64,000 nt of DNA from Hymenobacter sp. YC55 (lineage in GTDB: Bacteria > Bacteroidota > Bacteroidia > Cytophagales > Hymenobacteraceae), in assembly GCF_029433095.1 (NCBI RefSeq), contig NZ_JARNTX010000002.1, forward strand, positions 682,001-746,000, read 5' to 3'. Below are positions 8,654-17,002 of this stretch, piece by piece. The stretch's first letter is position 1; every line of letters starts with the position of its first letter. Below the pieces are notes generated by a model. That model was given only the letters and a program-made list of their open reading frames with translations, was not told where the DNA came from and did no database searches. The position numbers were made by a program, and so were the translations under genes.

Positions 8654-8661
8654 TACCTTTG
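8654..8661 (+). promoter_or_regulatory. -7 promoter box TACCTTTG of the RNA methyltransferase gene
   Basis: Exact TAnnTTTG box only 5 bases upstream of the ATG at 8667, implying a leaderless or nearly leaderless transcript. No good TTG was found at the -33 distance. Confidence 0.45.
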
Positions 8662-8666
8662 CAGGC

Positions 8667-9215
8667 ATGCGCAAACTCTCGATGGAAGAGCTGAACCGAC
8701 TGACGGTGGCAGACTTCAAAAATACGCGAAAATTCCCCCTCACCCTAGTGCTCGACAACGTGCGTAGCCTACATAACGTGGGTGCCGCCTTTCGGACCGC
8801 CGATGCATTTGCCATCGAAAAAATCTGGCTCTGTGGTATCACGGGGCGCCCCCCGCAGCGCGAAATCACCAAGACAGCCTTGGGTTCCACCGAGTCGGTG
8901 GTGTGGGAGTACGCCGCTACCACGCTAGAGGCGCTTCAGCAACTGAAGGCCGCTGGCTACGTGCTGGTGGCCGTCGAGCAAACCACAGGTAGTCAGTTGT
9001 TGCCCGCCTTTCAGCCGGACCCAGCGCGACCTTATGCCTTGGTGATGGGCAACGAGGTGTTTGGGGTAGAAGACGAGGTGCTGGCTTTCTGCGACGCGGC
9101 GGTGGAGATACCGCAGTTTGGTACCAAGCACTCGTTGAATGTAAGCGTGGCGGCTGGGGTGGTGCTGTGGGATTTCCTGAGCAAGCTAGGCTGGACCACG
9201 GGGCGCGAGGCGTAA
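8667..9215 (+). CDS. SpoU/TrmH-family RNA 2'-O-methyltransferase
   Basis: A 182-residue SPOUT methyltransferase that transfers methyl from SAM to a ribose 2'-OH in tRNA or rRNA. The three SpoU motifs are present: motif 1 NVRSLHNVGAAFRTADAF, motif 2 ALVMGNEVFGVEDEVL, and motif 3 IPQFGTKHSLNVSVAAGVVLWD, which form the trefoil-knot SAM site. There is no N-terminal L30-like substrate-binding extension, so it is of the short type; the exact nucleotide modified cannot be told from sequence. It is divergent from mutS, with the REPIN-like element between them. Confidence 0.92.
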   Translation: MRKLSMEELNRLTVADFKNTRKFPLTLVLDNVRSLHNVGAAFRTADAFAIEKIWLCGITGRPPQREITKTALGSTESVVWEYAATTLEALQQLKAAGYVLVAVEQTTGSQLLPAFQPDPARPYALVMGNEVFGVEDEVLAFCDAAVEIPQFGTKHSLNVSVAAGVVLWDFLSKLGWTTGREA

Positions 9216-9485
9216 GTACAAGTGTATAACACCAGAAGATAACCGTTTTCCAGTCAACAGTATCAGACTTATGCTGCGCTTAAATGATGATTTGCGTGGC
9301 AGCGCCAGTAGGTGAGATGCCGCCTAATCTCTAGTGAGGTGAAGCTGAACAAGGACGGAGAGCAGCCAGGATAGATTCCAATCTATCTTCTAAAAGTTTA
9401 TTTTCTAGTCTGGTCGTACCTGGCATCCAAGCTAGGTAGGTTTTCTCGTACTTAGTGTATTAGCTCGTCCGTTATTGCTTTCCTT

Positions 9486-9899
9486 ATGTCATCTATTACC
9501 CGACCCGATGCCGCGCTGCTGGCCCTGCGCCCAGTCGTGGATACGGCGCCAGCCAGTGGCGATGCTACGTCCGGCGACTTCCTGCACCACACCCTGCGAC
9601 CCATCCTTAAACTGCAAAATGATTTGTTACTAGCCGTAGTGGCCGATTTCGTGCGCGACCATCACGTGCCCTTGGCAGCTGCTTCCGCCGCTGACCAGCA
9701 GCGCCTGCTAATCGAACTGCTGACCCGCAACGTGAAGCTGCGCTACACGGTGGTAGGGCTGGTGAGCGGCTTTTTTACCAGTGCCGAGCTTGATTTCTAT
9801 CGGCAGCACCGCTCCGAGCTAAACCGCCGGTTGCTGGAGTTGGCCGTGCGCCGCGTGCAAGACCAAGTGGAAGCAGTGGTAAAAGCAAGTGGGGTATGA
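9486..9899 (+). CDS. Conserved hypothetical protein upstream of a J-domain protein
   Basis: A 137-residue protein I do not recognise. It looks all-helical, with no signal peptide or membrane segment; the C-terminal third is rich in Arg, Glu and Gln (SELNRRLLELAVRRVQDQVE). Its stop codon overlaps the ATG of the J-domain gene by 4 bases (ATGA at 9896-9899), so the two are translationally coupled and probably work together, perhaps as a client or co-factor of the J protein. That role is an inference from position only. Confidence 0.75.
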   Translation: MSSITRPDAALLALRPVVDTAPASGDATSGDFLHHTLRPILKLQNDLLLAVVADFVRDHHVPLAAASAADQQRLLIELLTRNVKLRYTVVGLVSGFFTSAELDFYRQHRSELNRRLLELAVRRVQDQVEAVVKASGV

Positions 9900-10678
9900 C
9901 GACTTACTACGCCATATTAGGCGTGAGTGAGCAGGCCACCCCCGATGATATTCGCCGGGCATACCGGCGCTTGGCGCTGCTCACGCACCCCGACCGTACG
10001 CCTGATCCTGCGGCTCACCAACGCTTCATCGCTGTGAACGAGGCGTACGAGGCACTGAACGAGCCCACCCGTCGCTACTTCTACGATTCGCAGTTGCGCG
10101 AAATGCGAAACCGGGTGCGACCGTTACAACCGGGGCAGCCACCAGTTGCCGCTCGGGCGCCTCGTCGGCCGCCGCCCCCGCCTATCTGGCGGCGCCGTAG
10201 CTACGTGCCAAAGCGGCTGAACTTCCCGGCGTATGCTCGCACTGCCAAGCGATGGGGAAAGTGGCTGGCGGTGCTACCAGCGCTCATCCTGCTCGATTTT
10301 TTCGTGCTGCGCCACTACGCAACGGCCGATTTCATCAGCATTGGTACTTCGCGCGACGGAGCCGGCAATCTGTACAACTGGGTGGTTACTTCGCAAGGTG
10401 AGTTCAACACACTTGCAGAAATTCCTCTTTCCACATCAGGTTTCCGGGTGCGAACTTCCTGGCTTTTCAAGTTTATTCACGAAGCCTATCTGCCCGACGG
10501 AACGTGGTTGCCGATTCATGCCACCCATGGTAGCCTGCTGGCTTTCACGACGCTGCTGCTGCTTTTAGCTGCTGCTACGCAAGCCAAGCACCTGTCCGAT
10601 GCAGCCAGAGTGAATGTGGCAATTGTGGGTGCTGCAGTAGGCATTATTCTGCTGCTAATGGCGCTAAGTGGCACGTAG
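9896..10678 (+). CDS. DnaJ-domain membrane protein
   Basis: A 260-residue J-domain protein. Residues 3-70 form a complete J domain with HPD at 31-33, the motif that stimulates DnaK ATPase. A Pro/Arg-rich linker (about 85-105) follows, then a hydrophobic segment (WLAVLPALILLDFFVL, about 121-136) and two more near the C terminus (about 205-225 and 237-256). There is no zinc-finger or DnaJ C-terminal substrate domain, so it is a class III J protein that probably recruits DnaK to the membrane. Coupled by a 4-base overlap to the preceding unknown gene; a strong terminator follows at 10755. Confidence 0.88.
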   Translation: MTTYYAILGVSEQATPDDIRRAYRRLALLTHPDRTPDPAAHQRFIAVNEAYEALNEPTRRYFYDSQLREMRNRVRPLQPGQPPVAARAPRRPPPPPIWRRRSYVPKRLNFPAYARTAKRWGKWLAVLPALILLDFFVLRHYATADFISIGTSRDGAGNLYNWVVTSQGEFNTLAEIPLSTSGFRVRTSWLFKFIHEAYLPDGTWLPIHATHGSLLAFTTLLLLLAAATQAKHLSDAARVNVAIVGAAVGIILLLMALSGT

Positions 10679-10754
10679 GCCCCATACCTTGGTTTTGGCG
10701 TAACAAGCTTCACGAGGAAATCCACTCATTTACGTCGTACCACCCTATTTAACC

Positions 10755-10800
10755 ATCATCAAAAAGGCCCACAACGGAAGTTGTGGGCCTTTTTGATGAT
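10755..10800. terminator. Bidirectional intrinsic terminator
   Basis: Long perfect inverted repeat (21-base arms around GGAA) with A-runs and T-runs inside the stem ends. Serves the J-domain gene on + and the TerC gene on -. Confidence 0.88.
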
Positions 10801-10823
10801 AAAGCACTAGCCTAGTGCTAGAC

Positions 10824-11597
10824 CTAGTCGTATTTGGACTCGCGAAGCTCAACGGGTGGGCTTTTTTTGCGCAAGCGCATGTTCAGCAGCTCGACTACCA
10901 GCGAGAAAGCCATGGCGAAGTAGATGTAGCCCTTCTCGATTTCCTTGTGGAAAGATTCCATTACCAGCATCACCCCAATCATAATCAGGAAGGAGAGAGC
11001 CAGCATTTTGATGGTTGGGTTGCGGTTCACAAAATCGGCCACCACTCCCGAGAAAACCAGCATTACGCCCATTGACAGGATGACGGCCATAATCATAATC
11101 AGCACGTTATCGACCAGGCCCACCGCCGTGAGAATGGAGTCGAAGCTGAAAACAATGTCGATAAGGATAATCTGGAGGATAATACCACCCATCGACACCT
11201 TGGCTTTGCCGTCTTCATGCGTTTCTTCCTCCTCGCCTTGGAGCTTGGTGTGAATTTCGGTGGTGCTCTTACCAATCAAGAACAAGCCGCCGCCAAATAA
11301 AATCAAGTCGCGGCCCGATACGCCAAACGGCTCTTCCAGCCACGGCAGGTTCAGGGTAAAGAGTGCCGACTTCAGGCCCACAATCCAGGAGATACTGAGC
11401 AGCAGCCCGATGCGGAAAACCAGCGCCAGCAATAGCCCGATGGTTCGGCCGCGGCCCTGCCGCTCGCGTGGCAGCCGGTTGACGATGATGGAAATGAAGA
11501 TGATGTTGTCGATTCCCAACACAATTTCCATGAAGGTCAGGGTGAGCAGGCTCACCCAGGTCTGTGGGTTGGAGAATACCGAAAAGTCGAATTGCAT
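10824..11597 (-). CDS. TerC-family integral membrane protein
   Basis: A 257-residue protein of about seven membrane segments from the ATG at 11597 (MQFDFSVFSNPQTW); the upstream frame translates a degenerate TTGGTT/ATTGATT repeat and is not used. The TerC signature FMEIVLGIDNIIFISI is at about residues 22-37, and a second acidic intramembrane motif, IVFSFDSILTAVG, lies in the middle. TerC/Alx-type proteins are associated with tellurite resistance and manganese export; the substrate here is unknown. It lies alone between two terminators and yajQ, and the MAPEG-, Ter- or YceD-type partners of ter operons are absent. Confidence 0.9.
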   Translation of the reverse strand: MQFDFSVFSNPQTWVSLLTLTFMEIVLGIDNIIFISIIVNRLPRERQGRGRTIGLLLALVFRIGLLLSISWIVGLKSALFTLNLPWLEEPFGVSGRDLILFGGGLFLIGKSTTEIHTKLQGEEEETHEDGKAKVSMGGIILQIILIDIVFSFDSILTAVGLVDNVLIMIMAVILSMGVMLVFSGVVADFVNRNPTIKMLALSFLIMIGVMLVMESFHKEIEKGYIYFAMAFSLVVELLNMRLRKKSPPVELRESKYD

Positions 11598-11699
11598 TGA
11601 TTGGTTGGTTAATGGTTGAATGAATTGATTGGTAAATGGTTGGTTTATCACTAGGCTGTCCAGACGACCAGCCACTTAACCATTCAGCAATTCAGCCAT

Positions 11700-12191
11700 T
11701 CAACTCTTCATGTTCACAAATTGCAGGGGCTGGCCGATGTCGGTGCGGCGCAGCAGCGCAATAACGGCTTGTAGCTCGTCGATTTTCTTGGCCGTGACGC
11801 GCACTTGGTCATCCTGCATTTGGGCTTCCACTTTCAGCTTGGCGTCTTTGATGGCCTTGACGATTTTGCGGCCTGCTTCTTTGTCAACGCCTGCCCGCAC
11901 TTTAATGGTTTTCTTGACCAAGTTACCGCTTGGCTGTTCTTCGGCGGTAAAATCCAGTGCCGTACCGTCAATGCCCTGCTTTACTACGCGGGCCAGCAAA
12001 ATATCTTCCAGAGCCTTAACGCGCATCGAGTTTTCCGAGCTCAGCAAGATGGTGTTGGCTTTCTTATCGAGGTCGATGCCGCCCTTGGTGTCGCGCAAGT
12101 CGTAGCGGGTTTGAAGTTCTTTTTTGGCAGTGTTCACCGCATTTTCTAGCGTTTGCGGGTCCACTTTGCTCACGATATCAAAAGATGCCAT
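11700..12191 (-). CDS. yajQ: YajQ family (UPF0234) nucleotide-binding protein
   Basis: A 163-residue UPF0234 protein starting MASFDIVSKVDPQTLENAVNT, the canonical N terminus of the family, with two ferredoxin-like halves and the conserved RYDLRDTKGGI and QDDQVRVTAKKIDELQ stretches. In Xanthomonas and Pseudomonas, YajQ homologues bind cyclic di-GMP and act as transcription co-regulators; in many other phyla the role is unknown. Length and motifs are complete. A TACCTTTA box (12263-12256) lies about 65 bases upstream on the same strand. Confidence 0.93.
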   Translation of the reverse strand: MASFDIVSKVDPQTLENAVNTAKKELQTRYDLRDTKGGIDLDKKANTILLSSENSMRVKALEDILLARVVKQGIDGTALDFTAEEQPSGNLVKKTIKVRAGVDKEAGRKIVKAIKDAKLKVEAQMQDDQVRVTAKKIDELQAVIALLRRTDIGQPLQFVNMKS

Positions 12192-12278
12192 GGAATAGGG
12201 AGTTTAGGAAAATTGGAGGGCTGTAGAGTACACTAACCCGCCATTTTCTACGGGGTAAAGGTAGGAAGGTGACATGCG

Positions 12279-12355
12279 AATACGTGAAGTGGCTGCCACA
12301 TGATTTGCCAGCCACACCACCAGACTTGCGGCGTAAAGCTAGGGCTTCACGTATT
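12279..12355. repeat. Degenerate palindromic element, possibly a decayed REP copy
   Basis: Eleven-base inverted repeats AATACGTGAAG (12279-12289) and CTTCACGTATT (12345-12355) enclose a smaller TGGCTG/CAGCCA pair. The right part contains the hairpin CGTAAAGC/GCTTCACG, which resembles the arm of the element at 8508. Similarity is by eye and imperfect; no GTAG is present. This is the only content seen in the 12192-12465 gap. Confidence 0.35.
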
Positions 12356-12465
12356 GATGCACCAGAAGCGCGTGAATTGGGCGTACTTCTTTCTGAAAAT
12401 AAGAAAACAACCTCTCTTATAATAAGTATTACCTCGCTAGGAAGTGCGTTGCCAAGGCGGTGCGC

Positions 12466-12494
12466 TTGCCCGCCCTTGTGTTTGTTTAGCTTTG
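12466..12494 (+). promoter_or_regulatory. Promoter of GNAT gene (TTG-N18-TAGCTTTG)
   Basis: TTG at 12466-12468, 18-base spacer, TAGCTTTG at 12487-12494, then 6 bases to the ATG at 12501. The transcript would have almost no leader. Confidence 0.55.
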
Positions 12495-12500
12495 TCATTC

Positions 12501-12944
12501 ATGAAGATTCGCTCTCCCCGCACGCCCGCTGAATGGGCTGCTTATTACCGGCTACGCTACGAGGTATTGCGGCAGCCCTGGCAGCAGCCGGCAGGCTCGG
12601 AACGGGTGCCTGAGGACGAAGACCCAGCCACCGTGCACGCTCTCCGGCTTACGCCCGATGGTACGGCCGTGGGCGTAGCCATGCTGCAATCGGCAGAGCA
12701 GGCGCGGGGACAGGTACGGTTTATGGCTGTAGCACCGGCTTGGCAAGGCCACGGAATTGGACGCGAACTGCTGGAGTATCTGGAAGAAGCCGGGCGCCGG
12801 CTTGGCTACACTGAAATCCGGCTACATGCCCGCGAAGCTGCCGTACCGTTTTACACCCGGCTCGGCTACGTGCTGGAAGCACCGTCGCATACGTTGTTTG
12901 GCAGCATTCCGCACTTCCTGATGACCAAAGAACTGGCTGAATAG
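12501..12944 (+). CDS. GNAT family N-acetyltransferase
   Basis: A 147-residue GNAT-fold acyltransferase from the ATG at 12501 (MKIRSPRTPAEW). Beta-strand 4 and the acetyl-CoA pyrophosphate loop are clear: VRFMAVAPAWQGHGIGRELL (Q/R-x-x-G-x-G/A type). The C terminus YTRLGYVLEAP is typical of ElaA-like or GNAT small-molecule acetyltransferases. The open frame extends to 12444, but a promoter box sits between, so the longer form is unlikely. Substrate unknown. Confidence 0.9.
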   Translation: MKIRSPRTPAEWAAYYRLRYEVLRQPWQQPAGSERVPEDEDPATVHALRLTPDGTAVGVAMLQSAEQARGQVRFMAVAPAWQGHGIGRELLEYLEEAGRRLGYTEIRLHAREAAVPFYTRLGYVLEAPSHTLFGSIPHFLMTKELAE

Positions 12945-12982
12945 TTGCCAGAACTCAACGGCGTCGAGAACCGGCTGGCCAC

Positions 12983-13288
12983 TTAAAATGATTCTCGGCC
13001 ACAGAGCAAATCCCAGTACAGCTGAAAGTCGCCGCGGAGGGAAAGCCAGGGGTATTGGAAGGTGGCTGGTCGATTGTGCTCCACGAAAAAGTGGCCTACC
13101 CATGCAAAGCCGTAGGCCGCCACTATGCCTGCCAGTATCAATAACGGTTGCTGCCAGACTACAGCCATTGCCAAGCAGAGCAGAAACAACGTGGTGCCAA
13201 TGAAATGCAGAATTCGGGTGCCGCGGCGGCTGTGGTCGCGCAGATAGCGGGGGTAGAACTCAGAGAAGGTGAGGGGTGGGGTAGGCAT
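12983..13288 (-). CDS. Mpo1-like (DUF962) membrane protein
   Basis: A 101-residue protein with the Mpo1/YGL010w-like family features: the N-terminal FYPRYLRDHSRRGTRILHFIGTT with its conserved His, two hydrophobic segments (about 28-65), and the conserved HFFVEHNRPATFQYPWLSLRGDF. Yeast Mpo1 is an Fe(II)-dependent dioxygenase in alpha-oxidation of 2-hydroxy fatty acids derived from sphingoid bases. In a bacterium that may make sphingolipids (see the desaturase at 49579) a similar role is conceivable, but this is inference. Convergent with the GNAT gene. Confidence 0.87.
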   Translation of the reverse strand: MPTPPLTFSEFYPRYLRDHSRRGTRILHFIGTTLFLLCLAMAVVWQQPLLILAGIVAAYGFAWVGHFFVEHNRPATFQYPWLSLRGDFQLYWDLLCGRESF

Positions 13289-13461
13289 AGAGCACGGATA
13301 AGCAGAGGCAGTGGCTGAATATACTTCATTGCCAGCAAAAGTTGATACGGGTTTGGTGGCTAGCCGCTACCTTCGGCTCATGCACCCACCAGATGGGCAA
13401 GTGCAGGCTTTGCTTTGCACCACGCTTTATTTTCTCTTCTCTGCTTCCACTTTCTAGTGTT

Positions 13462-13935
13462 ATGGAACAGGTTCCTGATGTTGCTACGCTAGTGGCCATC
13501 TACAATCAGATCAACAACTACGGCCGCACCAACGGCATGGAACTGACCGTGACCAAGCCCGGCGAGGTGTTGTACACCATGACCATCGGCGAGGAGCACT
13601 TGTCGTCGCCGGGGACTTGCCATGGGGGAGTAATAGCAGGTTTGATGGATGCGGCACTAGGAGCGGCTGCCCTTTCGCTAGCTTTCACTACCGGGGAGTT
13701 GGTATCGACCGTGGAGTTCAAGATCAACTACTTACATCCTGTGCGCCTGCACGACCACCTCGTGGCTCGCGCTACAGTTGAGCACCACGGCAAGACACTG
13801 GTAGTGAGTAGCGCTTCTATCAGCTGCCCCACCCGTGCCAACATGGTGGTAGCGCGTGGTATGGGCACCTTCAACCGCTACCCTGCCGATAAGCGAGACT
13901 TCCATCGCCTGCTTTTTCCGGAAAGCGACCAATAA
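13462..13935 (+). CDS. PaaI-type hotdog thioesterase
   Basis: A 157-residue hotdog-fold acyl-CoA thioesterase from the ATG at 13462 (MEQVPDVATL). The PaaI/4HBT motif is clear: GTCHGGVIAGLMDAALGAAAL, with the HGG loop and the acidic D as the catalytic base position. STVEFKINYLHPV forms the second conserved strand. The upstream frame extension to 13342 looks non-coding. Substrate not predictable; neighbours give no pathway. Confidence 0.9.
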   Translation: MEQVPDVATLVAIYNQINNYGRTNGMELTVTKPGEVLYTMTIGEEHLSSPGTCHGGVIAGLMDAALGAAALSLAFTTGELVSTVEFKINYLHPVRLHDHLVARATVEHHGKTLVVSSASISCPTRANMVVARGMGTFNRYPADKRDFHRLLFPESDQ

Positions 13936-14066
13936 GCGCAAAGACAACAAACTAGTTGGCCTTCTATACATCTGCCGCAGTTTGTATAGAACTCTGCAGT
14001 AGTGTCTGGAATCTTCAACAGCAGGTTTCAGTAGCCTAAACAGGTCGCCTCGTTATTTCAAAAGAA

Positions 14067-14105
14067 AAGCAAAAAGCCGCCGGGGATACCGGCGGCTTTT
14101 TGCTT
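14067..14105 (-). terminator. Intrinsic terminator of the NYN/cold-shock gene
   Basis: GCCGCCGG/CCGGCGGC stem with loop GGATA, extended by A-run/T-run pairing to arms of about 17 bases; bidirectional in form, 25 bases past the minus-strand stop. Confidence 0.85.
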
Positions 14106-14129
14106 AACAAACTCAACTGAGGGCGAAGA

Positions 14130-15137
14130 TTAGAGACGCTCCGACGAGTCGGCTGACTCGGTTTGGCTGTGCTCTTCGTCGTACTCGTCGCCTTCTTCCA
14201 TATGGGGCGGATCAACTTTGCGTACGTTGCGGGCGCAATCTTCGTCGCGGTGGTTGCGGCCCACGGTGAACTCAACCCAGTCGCCTTCGCGCAGTTCGTT
14301 GAAGTCGCCTTCCGACATGTCGGCGTAGCTGAAGAACAGGTTGTTTGGTGGCATTACCACGAAACCGAAGCCGTTCTTCAAGTTTTTGATGGTGCTGATG
14401 CCTACTGTGCCTACTGGACCAGCAGCCGTGGGGCCGGTAGGGCGTACAGGCTTAGCGGGAGCAGGGAAAGCAACAGGCTCTGGCGTGTTCACGAACATGG
14501 TTTCGATCAGCTCGTCGCCATCGGCGAGGCCCTGGTCGATGATTTCGTGCATTTGCACAGGGTACGTGGCTTGCTCGAGCAAGTGCTGAGAGGCGCGGGT
14601 CACGCGGGCTTCGCCTTTGAAATCAACGTATTTGAAGTCCCAGTTCAGCAGCATCACCCGGGTACCAATGGTGTTGAGCTTCTTGATCAGGGGAGCATAA
14701 TCGGAGTCGCCGGCGATGAGCACTACTACGTCGTAGCTCTTGTGCAGGGTCAGCTCGAGAGCCTCCAACGACAGCCATACGTCGATGCCTTTTTCTTGCA
14801 AGCGGCCGTCACGCGTTTTGAGGGGCATGTAATGCGTAGCGATACCCATATTCATGAGGATATCGTCGAGCAAACGGTCGTGGAACAACCGGTCTTTATC
14901 ACGGGCTTCCGTAGCCGAGAGGCGGCCGCGGAAGAAATGAGCATCTATAACTCGGCTTAAGCGAAGATCTACGTCTTCTTCTTCGGCAACTTGATGACGA
15001 ATAAACTCGTGTAGTCCTTCCAAGCTAATGCGGGCCTTGCGGTCATGCTGGAAGTAGTAGTAATCACTGATTTTTAGGAAATAATTGCCGTCATAAAAGA
15101 CGCCGATCCTAATCAGAGGGCTATTTATCTGGTTCAT
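14130..15137 (-). CDS. NYN-domain (PIN-like) nuclease fused to a cold-shock RNA-binding domain
   Basis: A 335-residue protein. Residues 8-185 are an NYN/LabA-like PIN-fold domain: GVFYDGNYF carries the first catalytic Asp (D16), the internal KGIDVWLSLEAL the second acidic site, and VVLIAGDSDYAPLIKKL the third. After a Pro/Ala-rich linker (about 225-250), residues about 250-310 form a cold-shock/S1-like OB domain (GISTIKNLKNGFGFV, DWVEFTVG). The acidic tail ends EEGDEYDEEHSQTE. Known NYN proteins are Mg-dependent RNases; the added OB domain suggests RNA recognition. Similar fusions occur in Bacteroidota, but the substrate is unknown. A TACCTTTG box lies at 15239-15232, about 95 bases upstream. 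Confidence 0.88.
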   Translation of the reverse strand: MNQINSPLIRIGVFYDGNYFLKISDYYYFQHDRKARISLEGLHEFIRHQVAEEEDVDLRLSRVIDAHFFRGRLSATEARDKDRLFHDRLLDDILMNMGIATHYMPLKTRDGRLQEKGIDVWLSLEALELTLHKSYDVVVLIAGDSDYAPLIKKLNTIGTRVMLLNWDFKYVDFKGEARVTRASQHLLEQATYPVQMHEIIDQGLADGDELIETMFVNTPEPVAFPAPAKPVRPTGPTAAGPVGTVGISTIKNLKNGFGFVVMPPNNLFFSYADMSEGDFNELREGDWVEFTVGRNHRDEDCARNVRKVDPPHMEEGDEYDEEHSQTESADSSERL

Positions 15138-15857
15138 ACTGTGAAAAAGGGTTGAGAGTAAGCAAGAGGTGCGGAGATATAAGAGCGGGTAATCTGGTGC
15201 AATAGGATTTAGGATTTCTACAAAACCAGGCCAAAGGTACGAAGCTTAGTAACTTAGCTTACAGCCCATAAGGCTGCAGGTAATGAATACCATCTTTTTG
15301 CGTAACAGGCGAAGGGAAATCCTGTGTGGAGATGATCGGGGCGGAAGGGAGTAGAAGAGTAAAACAAGCTGTTACCGAATAGAGATAATAGTATAGAGCG
15401 AAACGATGCCTGAAAGCCAGGGCCTACAACTGATGGACCCGCTAACTCTAGATAGTTATACCGCCATTCGGGGTAAGTGTAATATTATAAAAAATATATT
15501 CTACATAGTACAAATGAATACAGTTAATCAATAGGTTAAAGAGCAAAAACGAAGCTTCGAAAGCTACGTGCGTTGTTGGGCTGGAACGCGAATTTATTGG
15601 AGTAAGAAGGTTACTACAAACAATCCCTAAATCTTGAATGTCAATCTGGCGTTGCTACTACCAAAGTAATGCCAGCAAAAACTGTTAAAAGTCAACAACC
15701 ACCTATTTGCACCACCCGCACACTGGCATAAAGCCAGCGCTAATTTACGAATGACGACATAAGTAGCTACATAGTTGCGGAGTCTCACCTATAATCGTTG
15801 GTTGTAAAAAGAACACCGTCTGGCAGTAACAGGGTTCAGTGTGCAATCTTTTTAGAG
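15138..15857. other. Gene-free AT-rich region
   Basis: About 720 bases with no open frame of family likeness on either strand and no hairpin terminator. Base composition falls below that of the flanking genes (for example the A/T-rich run near 15478-15540). It holds a minus-strand TACCTTTG box (15239-15232) serving the NYN gene. Otherwise nothing recognisable. Confidence 0.6.
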
Positions 15858-16598
15858 TTAAAAGCTCATTTTACCTATTACAAGTCCTAGAACTAGCAAG
15901 CCGTAGCCGCTACAGATACCTACTTCCAGCAAGTTGCCACTAGTGGAGCCAGTGCGAATAAGTGGAATCTTTAATGAAGTATCGGTGAGGGGCATAAACC
16001 ATTTGACGCCGGCTTTGGTGAGGGTATCGGCAAGCAGGTGAGAGACGTAGCCACCGCCTGCAAAAAGAGCTACACCGTGCCAGCCGAGGCCCTGGTTGGC
16101 TAAGTGGCCGATGTAGGTCCAGAGGCCAGCGGCCCAGATGGTGTGGGTCCAAGACCGATGCGAGGTGAACGGCGCAACCGCCACAAACAAGCCAAGCATA
16201 CTGAGCCAAACGTAGCCAGTATAGAGACCGGCCACTACGGTGCAGAGCCCGGTGAACAATAGGGCCAGCTTGCGGGCCGAGCCGCCCTGCATGGCAGCCC
16301 CGAGTAACCCAAAGGCCAGCGCTGCCGTGAAGCCCATGCGTCGGTCGGGGCCGGGAGGCTCCATAAAATGCGTGTAGAGTGCCAGACCAGCCGCTACCAC
16401 CACAAATGCCCAGCGCACGTAGTTTTGTGCGAACCCAAGGCGTTTGCTAAGACGAGATTCTGGATGATCGAGGTCGGGAGCAAGGGCAGAGAAACCAGCC
16501 AGGGCAATACCTGCCGGAGAAAACTTAACTCCCGTGACAAGGCCGCCAATGGCTACGCCCGTAATAAGACCAATAGCTAGATGAGATGATCCGCGCAA
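15858..16598 (-). CDS. YdjM/DUF457-type membrane-bound metal-dependent hydrolase-like protein
   Basis: A 246-residue multi-pass membrane protein. It has the family's conserved metal-type residues: SSHLAIGLITG at the N terminus, LAPDLDHPESRLSKR, HRSWTHTIWAA in the middle, and YVSHLLADTLTKAGVKWFMPLT near residue 185. Relatives include E. coli YdjM, an SOS-regulated inner membrane protein, and archaeal or bacterial DUF457 proteins; catalytic activity has not been firmly shown. It sits between two long AT-rich gene-free stretches, so local context gives no role. Confidence 0.87.
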   Translation of the reverse strand: MRGSSHLAIGLITGVAIGGLVTGVKFSPAGIALAGFSALAPDLDHPESRLSKRLGFAQNYVRWAFVVVAAGLALYTHFMEPPGPDRRMGFTAALAFGLLGAAMQGGSARKLALLFTGLCTVVAGLYTGYVWLSMLGLFVAVAPFTSHRSWTHTIWAAGLWTYIGHLANQGLGWHGVALFAGGGYVSHLLADTLTKAGVKWFMPLTDTSLKIPLIRTGSTSGNLLEVGICSGYGLLVLGLVIGKMSF

Positions 16599-17002
16599 AA
16601 GAACTTATACTTTATAGAGTAATAAATAATAGAACACTAAAGATGGTGTTGCTAGTGAGAGTGCAATAATAGCTTTTTTAAGTGCAGTATAGAGGGGATT
16701 TTCGATGTATAAGCAACTTTCATCTACAGAAGCCCAAATCTAACCGATTAAGCCGAACAGTAAAACTTTATATCCTTATGCTTCTATAATAAAAGTACTA
16801 TCGAGCAACTGATTGCTATAAGGTGCCTGACTATACCCTTATACGAAAGGCACTTAGCTATAAATAGTGTGCTCGAAGTTCAATAGTGCCGTGAGCAAAG
16901 AAAAGATCTTCAGTCAATAAAAATAAAACTATCGTTATAGTTAGTGACCTGAACGGCAATCCAAACCGTGTGACCGTTTGGGTGTCGTGCAAAGTATGCA
17001 CC
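16599..17002. other. Gene-free AT-rich region
   Basis: About 400 bases, clearly AT-rich, without a supported gene. A weak CCAAAC/GTTTGG inverted repeat lies near 16962-16981 just beyond the small minus-strand gene, without a T-run. Presumed to carry the YdjM-like gene's promoter. Confidence 0.5.

Noticed and set aside
12178..12498. 106-residue minus-strand open frame between yajQ and the GNAT gene
   Set aside because: It overlaps the start of yajQ and the GNAT promoter and has no family likeness.
16962..16981. CCAAAC/GTTTGG inverted repeat as terminator
   Set aside because: Short stem and no T-run on either strand.
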